The notes beneath the pieces were generated by a model. It was given only the letters and a program-made list of their open reading frames with translations, searched no databases and was not told the DNA's origin. Below are positions 1 to 8,975 of a stretch of 64,000 nt of DNA, in pieces (position 1 is the stretch's first letter; every line of letters begins with the position of its first letter). The stretch lies in NCBI GenBank assembly GCA_035441325.1, contig DAOROA010000019.1, positions 1 to 64,000 on the forward strand. Direction: 5' to 3'. Source of the DNA: Competibacter_A sp002352125 (GTDB lineage: Bacteria > Pseudomonadota > Gammaproteobacteria > Competibacterales > Competibacteraceae). A program made the position numbers and the translations under genes.

Positions 1-49
1 TCCGGATAACAAAAAATTTGAATGTGATAAAACTTAATTTACGGAGTAT
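1..49. other. A+T-rich junction of unknown origin
   Basis: The first ~49 bases are strikingly A+T-rich compared with everything that follows and carry stop codons in the frame of the downstream binding protein (TAA at 35-37). Homology-like coding sequence begins abruptly near position 47-50. It could be the end of an inserted element, a deletion joint or an assembly edge. I see no inverted-repeat end that would identify an insertion sequence. Confidence 0.4.
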
Positions 50-85
50 TTAGTCTACACAAGCGACGACGACGCCCAACAATAC

Positions 86-784
86 GTGGCGGCCCACTAT
101 GTCGATCAAAAATTGCCCTTCGTGTTCAGCGGGGTCAACAAGGACCCGAACATTTACCGTTTCGTCGGCAGCAAAAACATCGCCGGCGTTCTGGAACAGG
201 AACATTTCGTCGAATCCGTGAACCTGCTCAGGCAGATCGTGCCCGGCGTCAAACGGATCGCCGCCGTTTTCGACGGCGATGCCATGTGGGACCCGGTGAT
301 CGCACGTATGCGCGAGCGCATCGCTCAAGTGCCCGAGGTCGAAATCGTGTCCTGGGATCGCATTCAAACCTTCGACGAGTACCAGCGCAAGATCGCGGAA
401 TATCCGAATCGGGCGGATGCCATCGCCCTGATCGGCATCTTTAACTTCAAGGATGCACAGGGCAAAAACGTTCCCTACCAGGATGTGCTGCGGTGGACTG
501 CCGAGAATAGCTCGCTTCCGGATTTCAGTTTCTGGATCGACCGGGTGCATTACGGTACGTTGGTCGCCGTCACCGTATCCGAGATCGAACAAGGACTCGC
601 CGCAGGCCGGCTGGCTCGCGCGATTTTGGTCGAAGGTAAAAGCCCGTCGAGCCTACCGATGCAACCCACCGCCAAAGGTCACGCCGTGATCAGCTTGGCG
701 CGCGCCAACAAGCTCGCCCTCAAGATCAAAAGCGGAATACTGCTGTCGGCCGAAGTCGTCGAGAAATTCGAGTGGGACAAGTAA
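86..784 (+). CDS. 5'-truncated ABC transporter substrate-binding protein (TrpX-like, ABC_sub_bind family)
   Basis: The 232 residues match the C-terminal two thirds of the periplasmic ABC_sub_bind family (FVFSGVN motif, then GVLEQ and a VAVTVSEIEQG segment near the end). The family is usually ~310-330 aa with a signal peptide, and both the signal peptide and the first ~90-100 residues are missing. The matching frame actually continues upstream to about position 47 (residues reading LVYTSDDDAQQY before the GTG at 86) and then meets a stop at 35-37, so the gene is broken rather than simply short. The stop codon is immediately followed by the ATG of the histidine kinase, so in intact form this protein probably served as the ligand sensor of that kinase. 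No secretion signal remains, so the product is probably non-functional unless the window edge is an artefact. Confidence 0.75.
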   Translation: MAAHYVDQKLPFVFSGVNKDPNIYRFVGSKNIAGVLEQEHFVESVNLLRQIVPGVKRIAAVFDGDAMWDPVIARMRERIAQVPEVEIVSWDRIQTFDEYQRKIAEYPNRADAIALIGIFNFKDAQGKNVPYQDVLRWTAENSSLPDFSFWIDRVHYGTLVAVTVSEIEQGLAAGRLARAILVEGKSPSSLPMQPTAKGHAVISLARANKLALKIKSGILLSAEVVEKFEWDK

Positions 785-2701
785 ATGCACCTCGGGCTAC
801 GCGCCAGGATCGTTTTGATCGCGGCCAGCGTCGTGCTGGCCGCCATAGCGGCGATCGTCGGCGTCAACGGTTACATCTTCGCGCGCCAATACGACAAAAC
901 GCTGCAATCGCGCTCGCTCGCTATCGGCAAGAGCCTGAAACTCCAATTGGAACGCATCTTGTCGCTGGGGATTGCCATCGAAGATTTGACCGGTTTCGAA
1001 GAACAATGCCGGGAAGTCGTCCGGGCATATCCCGGTATCAGCCATGCGTTCGTCGCCACGGACGCCGGCCAGATCCTGTTCGACGGCGAGTTGGCGAAGA
1101 CGAATGACCGCATTGCGCAATCCGCCTTGCTGGACGCCTTGCGGCAGGATAAAGACTCGACCGCGAGTATCGATTTCGGCGAACGGCTCTACCGCCTAGC
1201 CGTACTTCCGGTTTTCGGGCAGCGCGATACACGGGTTGCCAGCGTCGTGGTCGGGTTCCCCGCCGAACTGGTAAGCGGCGAGCTGCGCCGAATGTTTTAC
1301 ATCGAAGCCGGGGCTGGCTTGCTCGTCCTCGCCAGCGGTATCGCGCTGTTGCTGGGCGCGCTCAAAACGTTCGTGACGCATCCGATAAACCGCCTCACCG
1401 AAACGGTTGAGCGCATCGGCCGCAACGGCACCGACCTGTCCATTCGCGTTCCCGATCAGCCCGGCATCGCCGAGTTTGGCGTGTTCATCACGTCGTTCAA
1501 CCACATGCTCGACCAACTCGCGCAGCACGACGCGCAGCTTCAGCTCACCAAGGAGCAAGCCGAGGCGGCCAACGAGGCCAAATCGCAGTTCCTCGCCAAC
1601 ATGAGCCACGAAATCCGCACGCCGATGAACGGGGTACTGGGCATAACCGAACTGCTGCTCAGCTCCGATCTCGACCTCAAGCAGCGACACTTTGTCGAGA
1701 CGATCTATTCGTCAGGGAAGGCTCTGTTAGCCATCATCAACGACATCCTCGATTTTTCCAAGATCGAAACCGGCAAACTCGATCTGGAGGCGACGAGGTT
1801 CGATTTGCGGCAATTGGTGGCGATGACTTTGGCGGCGCTGGCGCCTGAAGCGCACCAGAAAGGGCTGGCGCTATCTCAGATCACGGCGAACGACGTACCC
1901 CAACTCGTGGTCGGCGATCCGACCCGGTTGCGGCAGATTCTCGTCAACCTGCTCGGCAACGCCATCAAATTTACCGCGCAGGGCGAAGTGGCGATCACCG
2001 TAGATGCGATTTCGATTCAAGAGCGGGAAACGGTTTTGCGAATCGCGGTCCGCGATACCGGAATCGGCATCGCCCAGAACAAGCTGGCCGCGATATTCGA
2101 TCCCTTCGTCCAGGCGGACCTCTCCAACACCCGGCAATACGGTGGAACGGGGTTGGGTTTGACCATTTCGCGCCGCCTGGCCGAACGAATGGGCGGCGAA
2201 ATCGGCGTCGAGAGCGAGCCAAATCGAGGCAGCACGTTCTGGTTTACCGTTCGTTTGGGCGTGGATACTCAATCGCGGTCTCGCCAAGAAGGGCTCCCTC
2301 CGCCGGAACAGGGCGCTGCACTCTCCTACGGGCTGAAAGTCCTTCTGGCCGAAGATAACCCCGTCAACCAGTTGGTTGCCACGACGATGCTGGAAAACAT
2401 GGGATGCCGGGTCACGCCCGCGCAAGACGGCCGCTCGGCGCTGGCGCGGTATATGGGCGAATCGTTCGACCTCATCCTGCTCGACCTGCACATGCCGGAT
2501 TTGGAAGGCCGCGAGGTGGCTGCCAAGATTCGCGAAATCGAGGCGGAGCGCGGCACGCACGTTCCGATCATCGCCTTGACGGCAGACGCCATGCCGGGCA
2601 CCAAGGAAAGTTGCTTGCAAGCGGGCATGGACGATTATCTGACCAAGCCTTTTACCTTAGAAGAGCTGAACGAGAAGCTGGCTGCGCTCGCAAGCGGTTG
2701 A
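785..2701 (+). CDS. Hybrid sensor histidine kinase with C-terminal receiver domain
   Basis: A 638-aa inner-membrane kinase. One transmembrane segment lies at about residues 9-30, a periplasmic region at 31-172, a second transmembrane segment at 174-195 and a HAMP linker at 196-250. The dimerisation/phosphoacceptor helix holds SHEIRTPMNG with His275. The ATPase domain shows the N box (GNAIKFT), G1 (DTGIGI) and G2 (GGTGLGL) motifs. A receiver domain starts near residue 518 with LLAEDN and has its phosphoacceptor Asp567 in LILLDLHMP and the Lys in LTKPF. There is no output domain, so phosphate must pass on to another protein not seen here. The start codon directly abuts the stop of the substrate-binding protein, indicating translational coupling and suggesting that the binding protein presents ligand to the periplasmic loop. 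Confidence 0.9.
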   Translation: MHLGLRARIVLIAASVVLAAIAAIVGVNGYIFARQYDKTLQSRSLAIGKSLKLQLERILSLGIAIEDLTGFEEQCREVVRAYPGISHAFVATDAGQILFDGELAKTNDRIAQSALLDALRQDKDSTASIDFGERLYRLAVLPVFGQRDTRVASVVVGFPAELVSGELRRMFYIEAGAGLLVLASGIALLLGALKTFVTHPINRLTETVERIGRNGTDLSIRVPDQPGIAEFGVFITSFNHMLDQLAQHDAQLQLTKEQAEAANEAKSQFLANMSHEIRTPMNGVLGITELLLSSDLDLKQRHFVETIYSSGKALLAIINDILDFSKIETGKLDLEATRFDLRQLVAMTLAALAPEAHQKGLALSQITANDVPQLVVGDPTRLRQILVNLLGNAIKFTAQGEVAITVDAISIQERETVLRIAVRDTGIGIAQNKLAAIFDPFVQADLSNTRQYGGTGLGLTISRRLAERMGGEIGVESEPNRGSTFWFTVRLGVDTQSRSRQEGLPPPEQGAALSYGLKVLLAEDNPVNQLVATTMLENMGCRVTPAQDGRSALARYMGESFDLILLDLHMPDLEGREVAAKIREIEAERGTHVPIIALTADAMPGTKESCLQAGMDDYLTKPFTLEELNEKLAALASG

Positions 2702-2808
2702 TCGCCAAAAGCTGCGGAAAACCGTGGAAAACCAACGCCTTGCCACGAAGGCATGGCGCTGCACACCCTCGAAAAAACGGTTCGGGTAGCCGGTGCACCC
2801 CGCCCGAT

Positions 2809-4887
2809 TCAGGCAACGACTACCCGGTTGCGAGTGGCGATCAGAATATGCTGTCGCAATTCCAGCCAGCCAAACTGTTCGGCCAGTTCGGCGATGACGG
2901 TCAGCCGGACCCAGAGGCGTTCCACCAACGCGTCGTCCCGTTCTTCGGCTTCCGACGCTTGCAAAACGCTCAGCAATTGGTCGGTCAGGCGTTGCAGGAA
3001 CGCGTGAATCTCGGCCGCCAAATCGTGCAGCAGCGCCATTTGATCCCCTGCCCCCAGGCCGGTGGCAAACCGATACAGCAAACCCAATTGCCGCAACCGG
3101 CCGACGAACAGCACTTGCTTGGCGTCGGTCATCGGTCCTTCCCGATGGGATGGCGGTCTATCCTGCACCTGCTCGGACAATTCCTGGCCGGTCAACCCGA
3201 CCAGTTTGCGGACGTTGTCGATGAACTCCACGACTATCGTTCCACCTGGGCCGGCGGCCTCTTCCACGGTGGCCCCAGCGCCGCTCTCCAACAGCCGTTC
3301 CGCCAACACGATCAATTCTTCCACCTCGACCAGCAGACTGGCCACCCCGTACCGCGCTAACGGATCGCGGCGATCCAGAAATTGGCGAATCATGGCGTTA
3401 ACCTTGCTCATTACCTGGCTGGCGAAAAGGAGCAGGGCGTGCCGCGCGTTGCTCGCCTCGGCCATCGCACCCAGCTCTTCCAAGGCCAGTTGCAACAAGT
3501 CCAATCGCATGAAATCGGCGGAAATCCGCGCCAGTTCTGGGCTGTCGTCGCTGAACAGGAGGCGATTTAGCGTGGCGGCGTAATTCAAAAAGGCGCCGTT
3601 CATGTCTCGAACCAGCCCGGCGCACGCCAAATCGGCCGCTTGCCCCGCGCCGAGGCGGGATGCGGCATCGCGCAAGCGGACGAACAGACGGACCCGCTCC
3701 AACCAGTCGCCCCGCGCTTGGCGCAGGGCGCGACCGGGTAGCGGCGCATCGCGACCGATCAAATCGACGAGCGTCGCGAGCGGTTCTCCGGCACACGTTT
3801 CCCGCAACCGTTCCCGCCACCCGGCGACTTCCGGCGACGCAGCGAACCGCTCCGCTAGCGCGAACCACGCAGCCAAGCCCTCGGCTACCTCGTCGAGCCG
3901 TCGCGCGGTCGCTCGTTCGTTCGAACAGTCTCGAACCAGCTCGCCGATTCGATCCGTCAACGAATCCAGTTTTGCCTCGTCCGTAAGGCTGTCCGGAGCG
4001 GCCACAGACGGCCGTAAAGGCTTCGACACGACCACCGTCTCCTCGAACGCCGTTTCCGCGACGACGGTTCGCGCCCGCCGCAGTGCCGCCGCAAATTCCA
4101 AGGCGCTGGTGAAGCGTCGTCTCCGATCCTTGGCCAGCGCACGCCGCAACACATCATCGAACGCCGCCGGCAGCTCGCGATTCACCGCCGAAGGCAGCGG
4201 TGGCTCCTCGTACAACACTCGATGCATCAACGCCGCCAGCGAATCCGCGACGAACGGTTTGCGACGAGTCAGCAGGTAATAAAGCACGACCCCCGCCGCA
4301 AACAAATCGGCGCGGCCATCCACCGGCTCGCCGCGCAACTGTTCCGGTGCCATGTACAGCGGAGATCCCAGCAAATCGCCGGTGTGGGTCAAATCCGAAT
4401 CGCCGACGTGGGCGATGCCAAAGTCGGTCAAGGCGATGGTGTAATCCGAACGGACCAGAATGTTGGCTGGCTTGACATCTCGATGGATTACGCCTCGACC
4501 GTGCGCGTAAGTCAGGGCGTTCAGCAATTGCAGCAGGATGGCCAAGCTCATGCCGAGCGGTAACTCTGGTTGGCGTTCCAGCATCTGCCCGAGCTCTTGG
4601 CCGGCGACGAAATCCATCGCCAAATACACGATGTCGTCCTGCTCGCTGTAGTCGCGAATCCGGACGATACGCGGATGGCGCAAGCGTCTGCCGATATCGG
4701 CCTCCTGCCGGAAGCGCGCCAGAATTCCGGTTCGCTCGGGGCCAACCAGCAGTTCGGTACGCAGGGTTTTGATGGCGACCGCCGCGCCGTCGCGACCGTC
4801 CGTGCCCCGGTAAACCACACCCATAGCACCCCGCCCGAGCATCGATTCGATGCGATAGGCATCGAGGATTTGGCCAATTCGCAGCAT
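2809..4887 (-). CDS. Hanks-type serine/threonine protein kinase with helical C-terminal region
   Basis: A 692-aa protein whose first ~270 residues form a complete PknB-like kinase: glycine loop LGRGAMGVVY, ATP-binding Lys40, catalytic HRDVKPAN (Asp137), DFG at 155-157 and an APEQLRG segment. The remaining ~420 residues are Arg/Leu/Glu-rich and predicted helical. I recognise no domain there and see no obvious transmembrane segment, so the kinase is likely cytosolic. It is convergent with the histidine kinase, and 46 bases separate it from a STAS protein upstream on the same strand. A kinase next to an anti-anti-sigma-type STAS protein suggests partner-switch regulation, with the STAS serine as a possible substrate, but the sequence alone does not show this. 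The start has a GAGG 11 bases upstream. Confidence 0.88.
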   Translation of the reverse strand: MLRIGQILDAYRIESMLGRGAMGVVYRGTDGRDGAAVAIKTLRTELLVGPERTGILARFRQEADIGRRLRHPRIVRIRDYSEQDDIVYLAMDFVAGQELGQMLERQPELPLGMSLAILLQLLNALTYAHGRGVIHRDVKPANILVRSDYTIALTDFGIAHVGDSDLTHTGDLLGSPLYMAPEQLRGEPVDGRADLFAAGVVLYYLLTRRKPFVADSLAALMHRVLYEEPPLPSAVNRELPAAFDDVLRRALAKDRRRRFTSALEFAAALRRARTVVAETAFEETVVVSKPLRPSVAAPDSLTDEAKLDSLTDRIGELVRDCSNERATARRLDEVAEGLAAWFALAERFAASPEVAGWRERLRETCAGEPLATLVDLIGRDAPLPGRALRQARGDWLERVRLFVRLRDAASRLGAGQAADLACAGLVRDMNGAFLNYAATLNRLLFSDDSPELARISADFMRLDLLQLALEELGAMAEASNARHALLLFASQVMSKVNAMIRQFLDRRDPLARYGVASLLVEVEELIVLAERLLESGAGATVEEAAGPGGTIVVEFIDNVRKLVGLTGQELSEQVQDRPPSHREGPMTDAKQVLFVGRLRQLGLLYRFATGLGAGDQMALLHDLAAEIHAFLQRLTDQLLSVLQASEAEERDDALVERLWVRLTVIAELAEQFGWLELRQHILIATRNRVVVA

Positions 4888-4933
4888 GGGGCACGATACC
4901 TCGTTGTGGCGAAACGAGCTTATCCGGACCGCG

Positions 4934-5266
4934 TTAGGCGAGCGAAGCGACTGCCGCTTCGACCGTGGGATGGATGGCGAAGATGGCCGAAAATCCGCTG
5001 ATGTCGAACACTTCTCGCAGATTGTCGCGCAGCGCCGCTAGCGCCAAGCGCCCGCCGGTGGTCCGGTTCTGTTTGGCCGCCACCAACAGGACTCGCAAAC
5101 CGGCACTGCTGATGTATTCCAGCTTGGTGCAATCCACTACCACGGTGCCGCTACCGTTCAATGCCGCCAGCAGGCGGGCCTCGAATTCCCGGCAGGTCAG
5201 GCTGTCTAGCCGCCCGGCCGGCTCCATGACGAGCGCTTTGCCTCGAAATTGCTCCTGAATTTCCAT
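4934..5266 (-). CDS. STAS-domain anti-sigma factor antagonist
   Basis: A single-domain 110-aa STAS protein of the SpoIIAA/RsbV class. The strand-loop containing the regulatory phosphosite is visible as YISSAGLRVLL (Ser54/Ser55), and the N-terminal segment has the usual VVDCTKL strand before it. Such proteins bind an anti-sigma or other switch kinase when unphosphorylated. It lies upstream of the Ser/Thr kinase on the same strand and is probably co-transcribed. The start is well supported by GGAG seven bases before the ATG. No RsbW-like kinase or sigma factor is visible nearby, so the partner is unknown. Confidence 0.87.
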   Translation of the reverse strand: MEIQEQFRGKALVMEPAGRLDSLTCREFEARLLAALNGSGTVVVDCTKLEYISSAGLRVLLVAAKQNRTTGGRLALAALRDNLREVFDISGFSAIFAIHPTVEAAVASLA

Positions 5267-5315
5267 CGCGTTTCTCCGACTCGTTCGGTTCGAAAATTAT
5301 GGGCCAAACCGCTCG

Positions 5316-5798
5316 TCATGGCCGATCGGCAAACAGTGCATCGTAGCCGAGCTCGGAAAAGCCGTGTATTTTCTTGCCCCGCCAAAACAAGATGGGCACG
5401 CCCTGGCCGCCACCGGCACGGACCAGTGCTTCCATGCCTTCGGGCGTTTCGACGTCGTATTCCGTATAGGCGATCTGCTTTTTGGCGAGATATGCCTTGG
5501 CCTTGCGGCAGAAACCGCACCAGGACGTAGTGAACAACTGCACCGCACTGCCGGACGGCGGAGTTTCCGAGGCACGTTGCCGTAGCCGTTTTTCCAGTTC
5601 TTCTTTAAAGCGCAGGACATACGCCGGCAATGGACTGGCGGGATCGGGCGCGTAATCCATCTTTTTTTCGACTCGACCATCGGTCGGCGGCCTGTCGCTG
5701 TAGATAATCCTGCCGTCCGGGCCGACCGATTTGTAGAGCGTCCCGGCCAGCGCCAACAGAGGAACAAACGACAATATCAGGAATTTTAGCGTCTTCAT
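5316..5798 (-). CDS. DUF4124-glutaredoxin fusion, exported thiol-disulfide protein
   Basis: A 160-aa protein with an N-terminal hydrophobic signal (MKTLKFLILSFVPLLALA), a short DUF4124-like segment (LYKSVGPDGRIIYSDRPP) and a C-terminal glutaredoxin-fold domain with the redox motif CGFC in SWCGFCRKAKAYL, followed by the cis-Pro region GVPILF. The family is found in proteobacteria; partners are generally unknown. Export implies that the CGFC pair acts in the periplasm as an oxidoreductase or isomerase. It is probably transcribed with the permease gene upstream or with the STAS-kinase pair downstream; 49 bases separate it from the STAS start. Confidence 0.82.
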   Translation of the reverse strand: MKTLKFLILSFVPLLALAGTLYKSVGPDGRIIYSDRPPTDGRVEKKMDYAPDPASPLPAYVLRFKEELEKRLRQRASETPPSGSAVQLFTTSWCGFCRKAKAYLAKKQIAYTEYDVETPEGMEALVRAGGGQGVPILFWRGKKIHGFSELGYDALFADRP

Positions 5799-5849
5799 CA
5801 GTCTTTATCGTCTTCGCCGTCACCGCCAAACGTATGTTCGGCTTCATCC

Positions 5850-6743
5850 TTAATGCGGATGCTGGCCGCGCCGGTTCAGCCGATGTTCCAATTGCCGAAA
5901 TAGCCGCGCCAACCCGAAACACAACAGAAAATACAGCCCCGCCACCGTCAGCCAGACCTCGAACACCCGGCCCGACGACACGGCCAGTTCCATGCCGGCA
6001 AATGTCACTTCCTGGATGGAAATCAGCGAGATCAGCGAAGAATCCTTGACCAGCGAAATGAATTGCCCAGCCAGTGGCGGAACAACCGTGCGCACCGCTT
6101 GCGGTAAAACCACCTTGGTCAGCGCGTGCCGGGAACGCAGTCCCAGCGCCGCCGCCCCTTCCCACTGCCCTTTCGGAACCGCCTCGATGCCGGCGCGCAC
6201 GATCTCGGCGACGTAAGCGCCCTCGAACAACGCCAGACAGATGAGTCCGGACAGGAAATTCGGCAATAACTCCGGCGGTCCGAACAGAAAGGCCAGCACG
6301 TTCAGCGTTTCCGGCGCAGCCTGGGCGATCCGGTTTTCCACGTCCAGAACCGGCATCAACTGGCTGCCGACGAAAAAATAGAAGATGAAGATGAACACCA
6401 GCGGGGGCATGTTGCGGATCAGCTCGACATAGGTTCGGCCGAGCAACCGCCAAAACAGGCTGCGCGCCACCCGGCAAACGCCGATCGCCCCACCGATCAG
6501 CGCCGCCAGCAGCCCACCCCACAGCGCCAACCGCACGGTCGCCAGAAAACCCTGTCCCAGCAGGTTTAAGATCCAGCGCCCCCGCTCGGCATCGTAGCGA
6601 GCGAAATAACCGGGAATCAGCCGCCAGTCCCAATCGTAATGAAAATGGCTTCGCGCCCGGTGCAGCACATAGCCAATCAGCCCGAACACAACGGCCAGAA
6701 TCAGCGCATCCAGCCAGCCGAAACGGAGTTTACGAGGCCGCAC
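5850..6743 (-). CDS. Amino-acid ABC transporter permease (HisM/GlnP family)
   Basis: A 297-aa integral membrane protein with a GTG start. It carries the polar amino-acid permease signature: an N-terminal YVELIRNMPPLVF segment and the cytoplasmic EAA loop EGAAALGLRSRHALTKVVLPQA, which docks to the ATPase subunit. About five or six transmembrane helices are apparent. It resembles the second permease of glutamate/aspartate or general L-amino-acid transporters (AapQ/AapM-like insertion between the first helices). No binding protein, ATPase or second permease lies beside it in this window, so it is either an orphan or works with subunits encoded elsewhere. Confidence 0.85.
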   Translation of the reverse strand: MRPRKLRFGWLDALILAVVFGLIGYVLHRARSHFHYDWDWRLIPGYFARYDAERGRWILNLLGQGFLATVRLALWGGLLAALIGGAIGVCRVARSLFWRLLGRTYVELIRNMPPLVFIFIFYFFVGSQLMPVLDVENRIAQAAPETLNVLAFLFGPPELLPNFLSGLICLALFEGAYVAEIVRAGIEAVPKGQWEGAAALGLRSRHALTKVVLPQAVRTVVPPLAGQFISLVKDSSLISLISIQEVTFAGMELAVSSGRVFEVWLTVAGLYFLLCFGLARLFRQLEHRLNRRGQHPH

Positions 6744-7112
6744 GATTCAGCGGCGCCCGATGCTGCAAACCGGCGGACGATACGCCACCGGCCGATCGAC
6801 CAACGACGCTGCGTTTTCCAAGCGGATCACTAATTCATCGGCACGCGACAACTTATGTTTCATAAGCACTTTGTCGTATCTTGGTATCTATGCTATCAAT
6901 TAGACAAGTGCTCCCAAAACAGGACTTGGCCGTGCTTTCTACCTCCTGCCAAGCGGCGCTCTAGCCAACCCGTGCTCCGGGTTGCGCGACAGGCGGGTTG
7001 TATCGAGAAAACCACTTCCGCTATCCTTGAAGTACTATAATTTTGCTAGTGTCGCGCCGCCACAGCGAACCGTCAAACTCAAACATACCCTTGTGTAAGA
7101 TCGGACAAACTC
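6744..7112. other. Intergenic region between divergent genes
   Basis: No convincing gene was seen in these ~370 bases; short open frames here lack coding character. The permease (minus) and the SWIM gene (plus) diverge from it, so promoters for both must lie here. A small inverted repeat CTTATG-ttt-CATAAG at 6852-6866 is the only structure noticed; it could be an operator. The stretch is visibly more A+T-rich than its neighbours and marks the left edge of the accessory island. Confidence 0.5.
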
Positions 7113-8912
7113 ATGGCCAGCGCCGAAGTGATCCACCGCTACCAGGAATTTACCGCCCCCTCCGGCGAAATCGACGCCTATCCGTTGAATTTACCGCTGG
7201 ACGGTACGCGCCCCGAAGTCGAAATCAGGGCCGATATTCGGCAACCCGATTTAGTCCGGGATAGCTTGCTGGTTCTTGGCGAGGTGCTGGCGAGCGATTT
7301 GCGCCGTCAAGCCAGCGACCGGGCCGACTATCTGGCTTATCTGTTACGCAAGGGCAAGCGCGCTACCCAAGCAGTTTGGGAAGCGCAGAAAGCCTTTCTG
7401 GCCGCCAAGTATGGCGAAGCGACCCAGCAAGAGGCACCGCTGGACCCCTTATTTAGCGTCGGTGCGGACGGTATCGACATCGAAGTGTTCTCCCGCGATG
7501 AATCCACCTACGCCCACCTGCATCTCAAGGCCGGGCATGCCTACCAAGCTGGGCATTTCGTGGCGGGCACTTCCCATTTGAGTTTCACGCCGGCACTACG
7601 GGAGGCGCTGGCGGGCATTCGTTCCTACCGCGCCATCGCCCTGCACGGCTATCCTTCGACCTCCGGTAACGCCAAGACCGTGCGGGTGCCGTATCGCTGG
7701 CTGCGCGCCTTCGGGCAGGTGCAAGCGGCTTCGACCCTGCCCGTCGAACGAATCCACCTGGCCCCAGTCGATCTCTATAACGTGTTGCTGAGCTTGCGGC
7801 TGCGCAAGGCGAAAACAGCACCGCGCGCGCTGCGTTACGAACTGGTTCCGGGCCAAACGCCGCGATTGGTGCTGGAACCCTGGGAACAGGTGTTGAATGC
7901 CAGCGGATCGCCCTATCAAGGCCAGGTGCCGCAGGTAGTACGCACTTGGGGCCGCCAACGATTGAACCTGCTCGGCCGCTTGTTGCCCCATGCCAAGGCC
8001 GTAGATGTTTATCTGCTGGGCGCTGGTTTACCCGCCTTTTACGTGCTGGATATGGAATCCGCCAGTCTGACCTTGGCCTTGAGCGGCTGGACCGACAGCG
8101 GCTGGGCCGGTATCGCCACTTTCGATCTGCTCGCGCCTAGCGGCAGCGAAGATGAAGTGTTGGCCAAGCGGATCGTCAAGCAGTTGATCGAACGTCCACT
8201 AACTTTGGATATCCTGAGCGAAACGCTGCGCCAGCCGCGCCAGACTATCAGGCAAGTGCTGTTGCAAGAGTTGCTCAAGGGAACCTTGGTCCACGACATC
8301 GCCAGCGGTCTGTTCCGCCACCGGCCGCTGATGGCTCAACCGCTGGAATTGGATCGGTTGCGCTACCGCGATACCCGCGAGGAACAGGCGCACCGGCTGC
8401 TGGCAACCGAGGATCAAGTCCAACTGACCCGCATCCACGATCTTGGCTTGGACGGCACCGCCATCGACGGCGAGGTGCAAGATCGTCAGGCCCATCGCCA
8501 TTATCAAACCTCGTTCACCTTGGACCGCGAGGGTCGCACCATCAAGGCAAGCTGCACCTGTCAAGACTTCCGCCGCGCCGGCTTGAAGCAAGGCCCCTGC
8601 CCGCACATGATCGCGCTCCGGTTGCGCTACGCCCGCGAACAGGCCGCGTTGGAACAGGCGCGGGAAACCGCCGAGGGCCGCCGCCTGATTCGTGCCGAAA
8701 CGCGTACCCTGACCCGCCGCCAAGGCGAAACCGTGTTGAGCTACCGGATTTCCCTGGACGAACGCCAAGTGTTGCTGCGCTGGGGCCACGACCCCCAAAC
8801 TTTGCGCCAGCAACGGTTGTTGTTCAATCGCGCCGAAGAAGCCCGCGACGCCTACTTTGCCCGCCTCGACCGGCTGGCTAAACAGGGCTTTATCGATGCC
8901 AGCAAGGCGTAA
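7113..8912 (+). CDS. Winged-helix/SWIM zinc-finger protein (WHSWIM), retron-associated
   Basis: A 599-aa protein. The C-terminal third carries a SWIM zinc finger (CxC...CxH): Cys481, Cys483, Cys496 and His498 within SCTCQDF and GPCPHM. Just before it, around residues 350-405, a helix-turn-helix-like block (RPLTLDILSETLRQPRQTI followed by a basic/hydrophobic wing) looks like a winged helix. The first ~340 residues are not assignable by eye. SWIM fingers bind nucleic acids or mediate protein contacts. It directly precedes the retron ncRNA and reverse transcriptase on the same strand, and the WHSWIM-RT-ARM combination is what I recall for retron type XIII. In some other clusters (E. coli yeh genes) SWIM and WGR proteins also occur together. 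The start has no strong ribosome-binding site. Confidence 0.85.
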   Translation: MASAEVIHRYQEFTAPSGEIDAYPLNLPLDGTRPEVEIRADIRQPDLVRDSLLVLGEVLASDLRRQASDRADYLAYLLRKGKRATQAVWEAQKAFLAAKYGEATQQEAPLDPLFSVGADGIDIEVFSRDESTYAHLHLKAGHAYQAGHFVAGTSHLSFTPALREALAGIRSYRAIALHGYPSTSGNAKTVRVPYRWLRAFGQVQAASTLPVERIHLAPVDLYNVLLSLRLRKAKTAPRALRYELVPGQTPRLVLEPWEQVLNASGSPYQGQVPQVVRTWGRQRLNLLGRLLPHAKAVDVYLLGAGLPAFYVLDMESASLTLALSGWTDSGWAGIATFDLLAPSGSEDEVLAKRIVKQLIERPLTLDILSETLRQPRQTIRQVLLQELLKGTLVHDIASGLFRHRPLMAQPLELDRLRYRDTREEQAHRLLATEDQVQLTRIHDLGLDGTAIDGEVQDRQAHRHYQTSFTLDREGRTIKASCTCQDFRRAGLKQGPCPHMIALRLRYAREQAALEQARETAEGRRLIRAETRTLTRRQGETVLSYRISLDERQVLLRWGHDPQTLRQQRLLFNRAEEARDAYFARLDRLAKQGFIDASKA

Positions 8913-8946
8913 CCCGACATAACCGATTCATAACTAACAACCACCT

Positions 8947-8975
8947 TTGACAAGGGAGCGAAAAGTCCGTAGCGT
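8947..8975 (+). promoter_or_regulatory. Possible promoter in front of the retron ncRNA
   Basis: A perfect -35 hexamer TTGACA sits at 8947-8952, with a 17-base spacer to a weak -10 (TAGCGT, 8970-8975). Transcription would then begin inside the a1 repeat, which is awkward, so the ncRNA may instead be processed from a longer transcript that includes the SWIM gene. The hexamer may be coincidental. Confidence 0.3.

Noticed and set aside
8950..8957. 8-bp complementarity ACAAGGGA with TCCCTTGT at 9195-9202
   Set aside because: It lies outside a1 and would cross the a1/a2 stem; the nearer CACAAGG (9059-9065) with CCTTGTG (9197-9203) is the better pairing.
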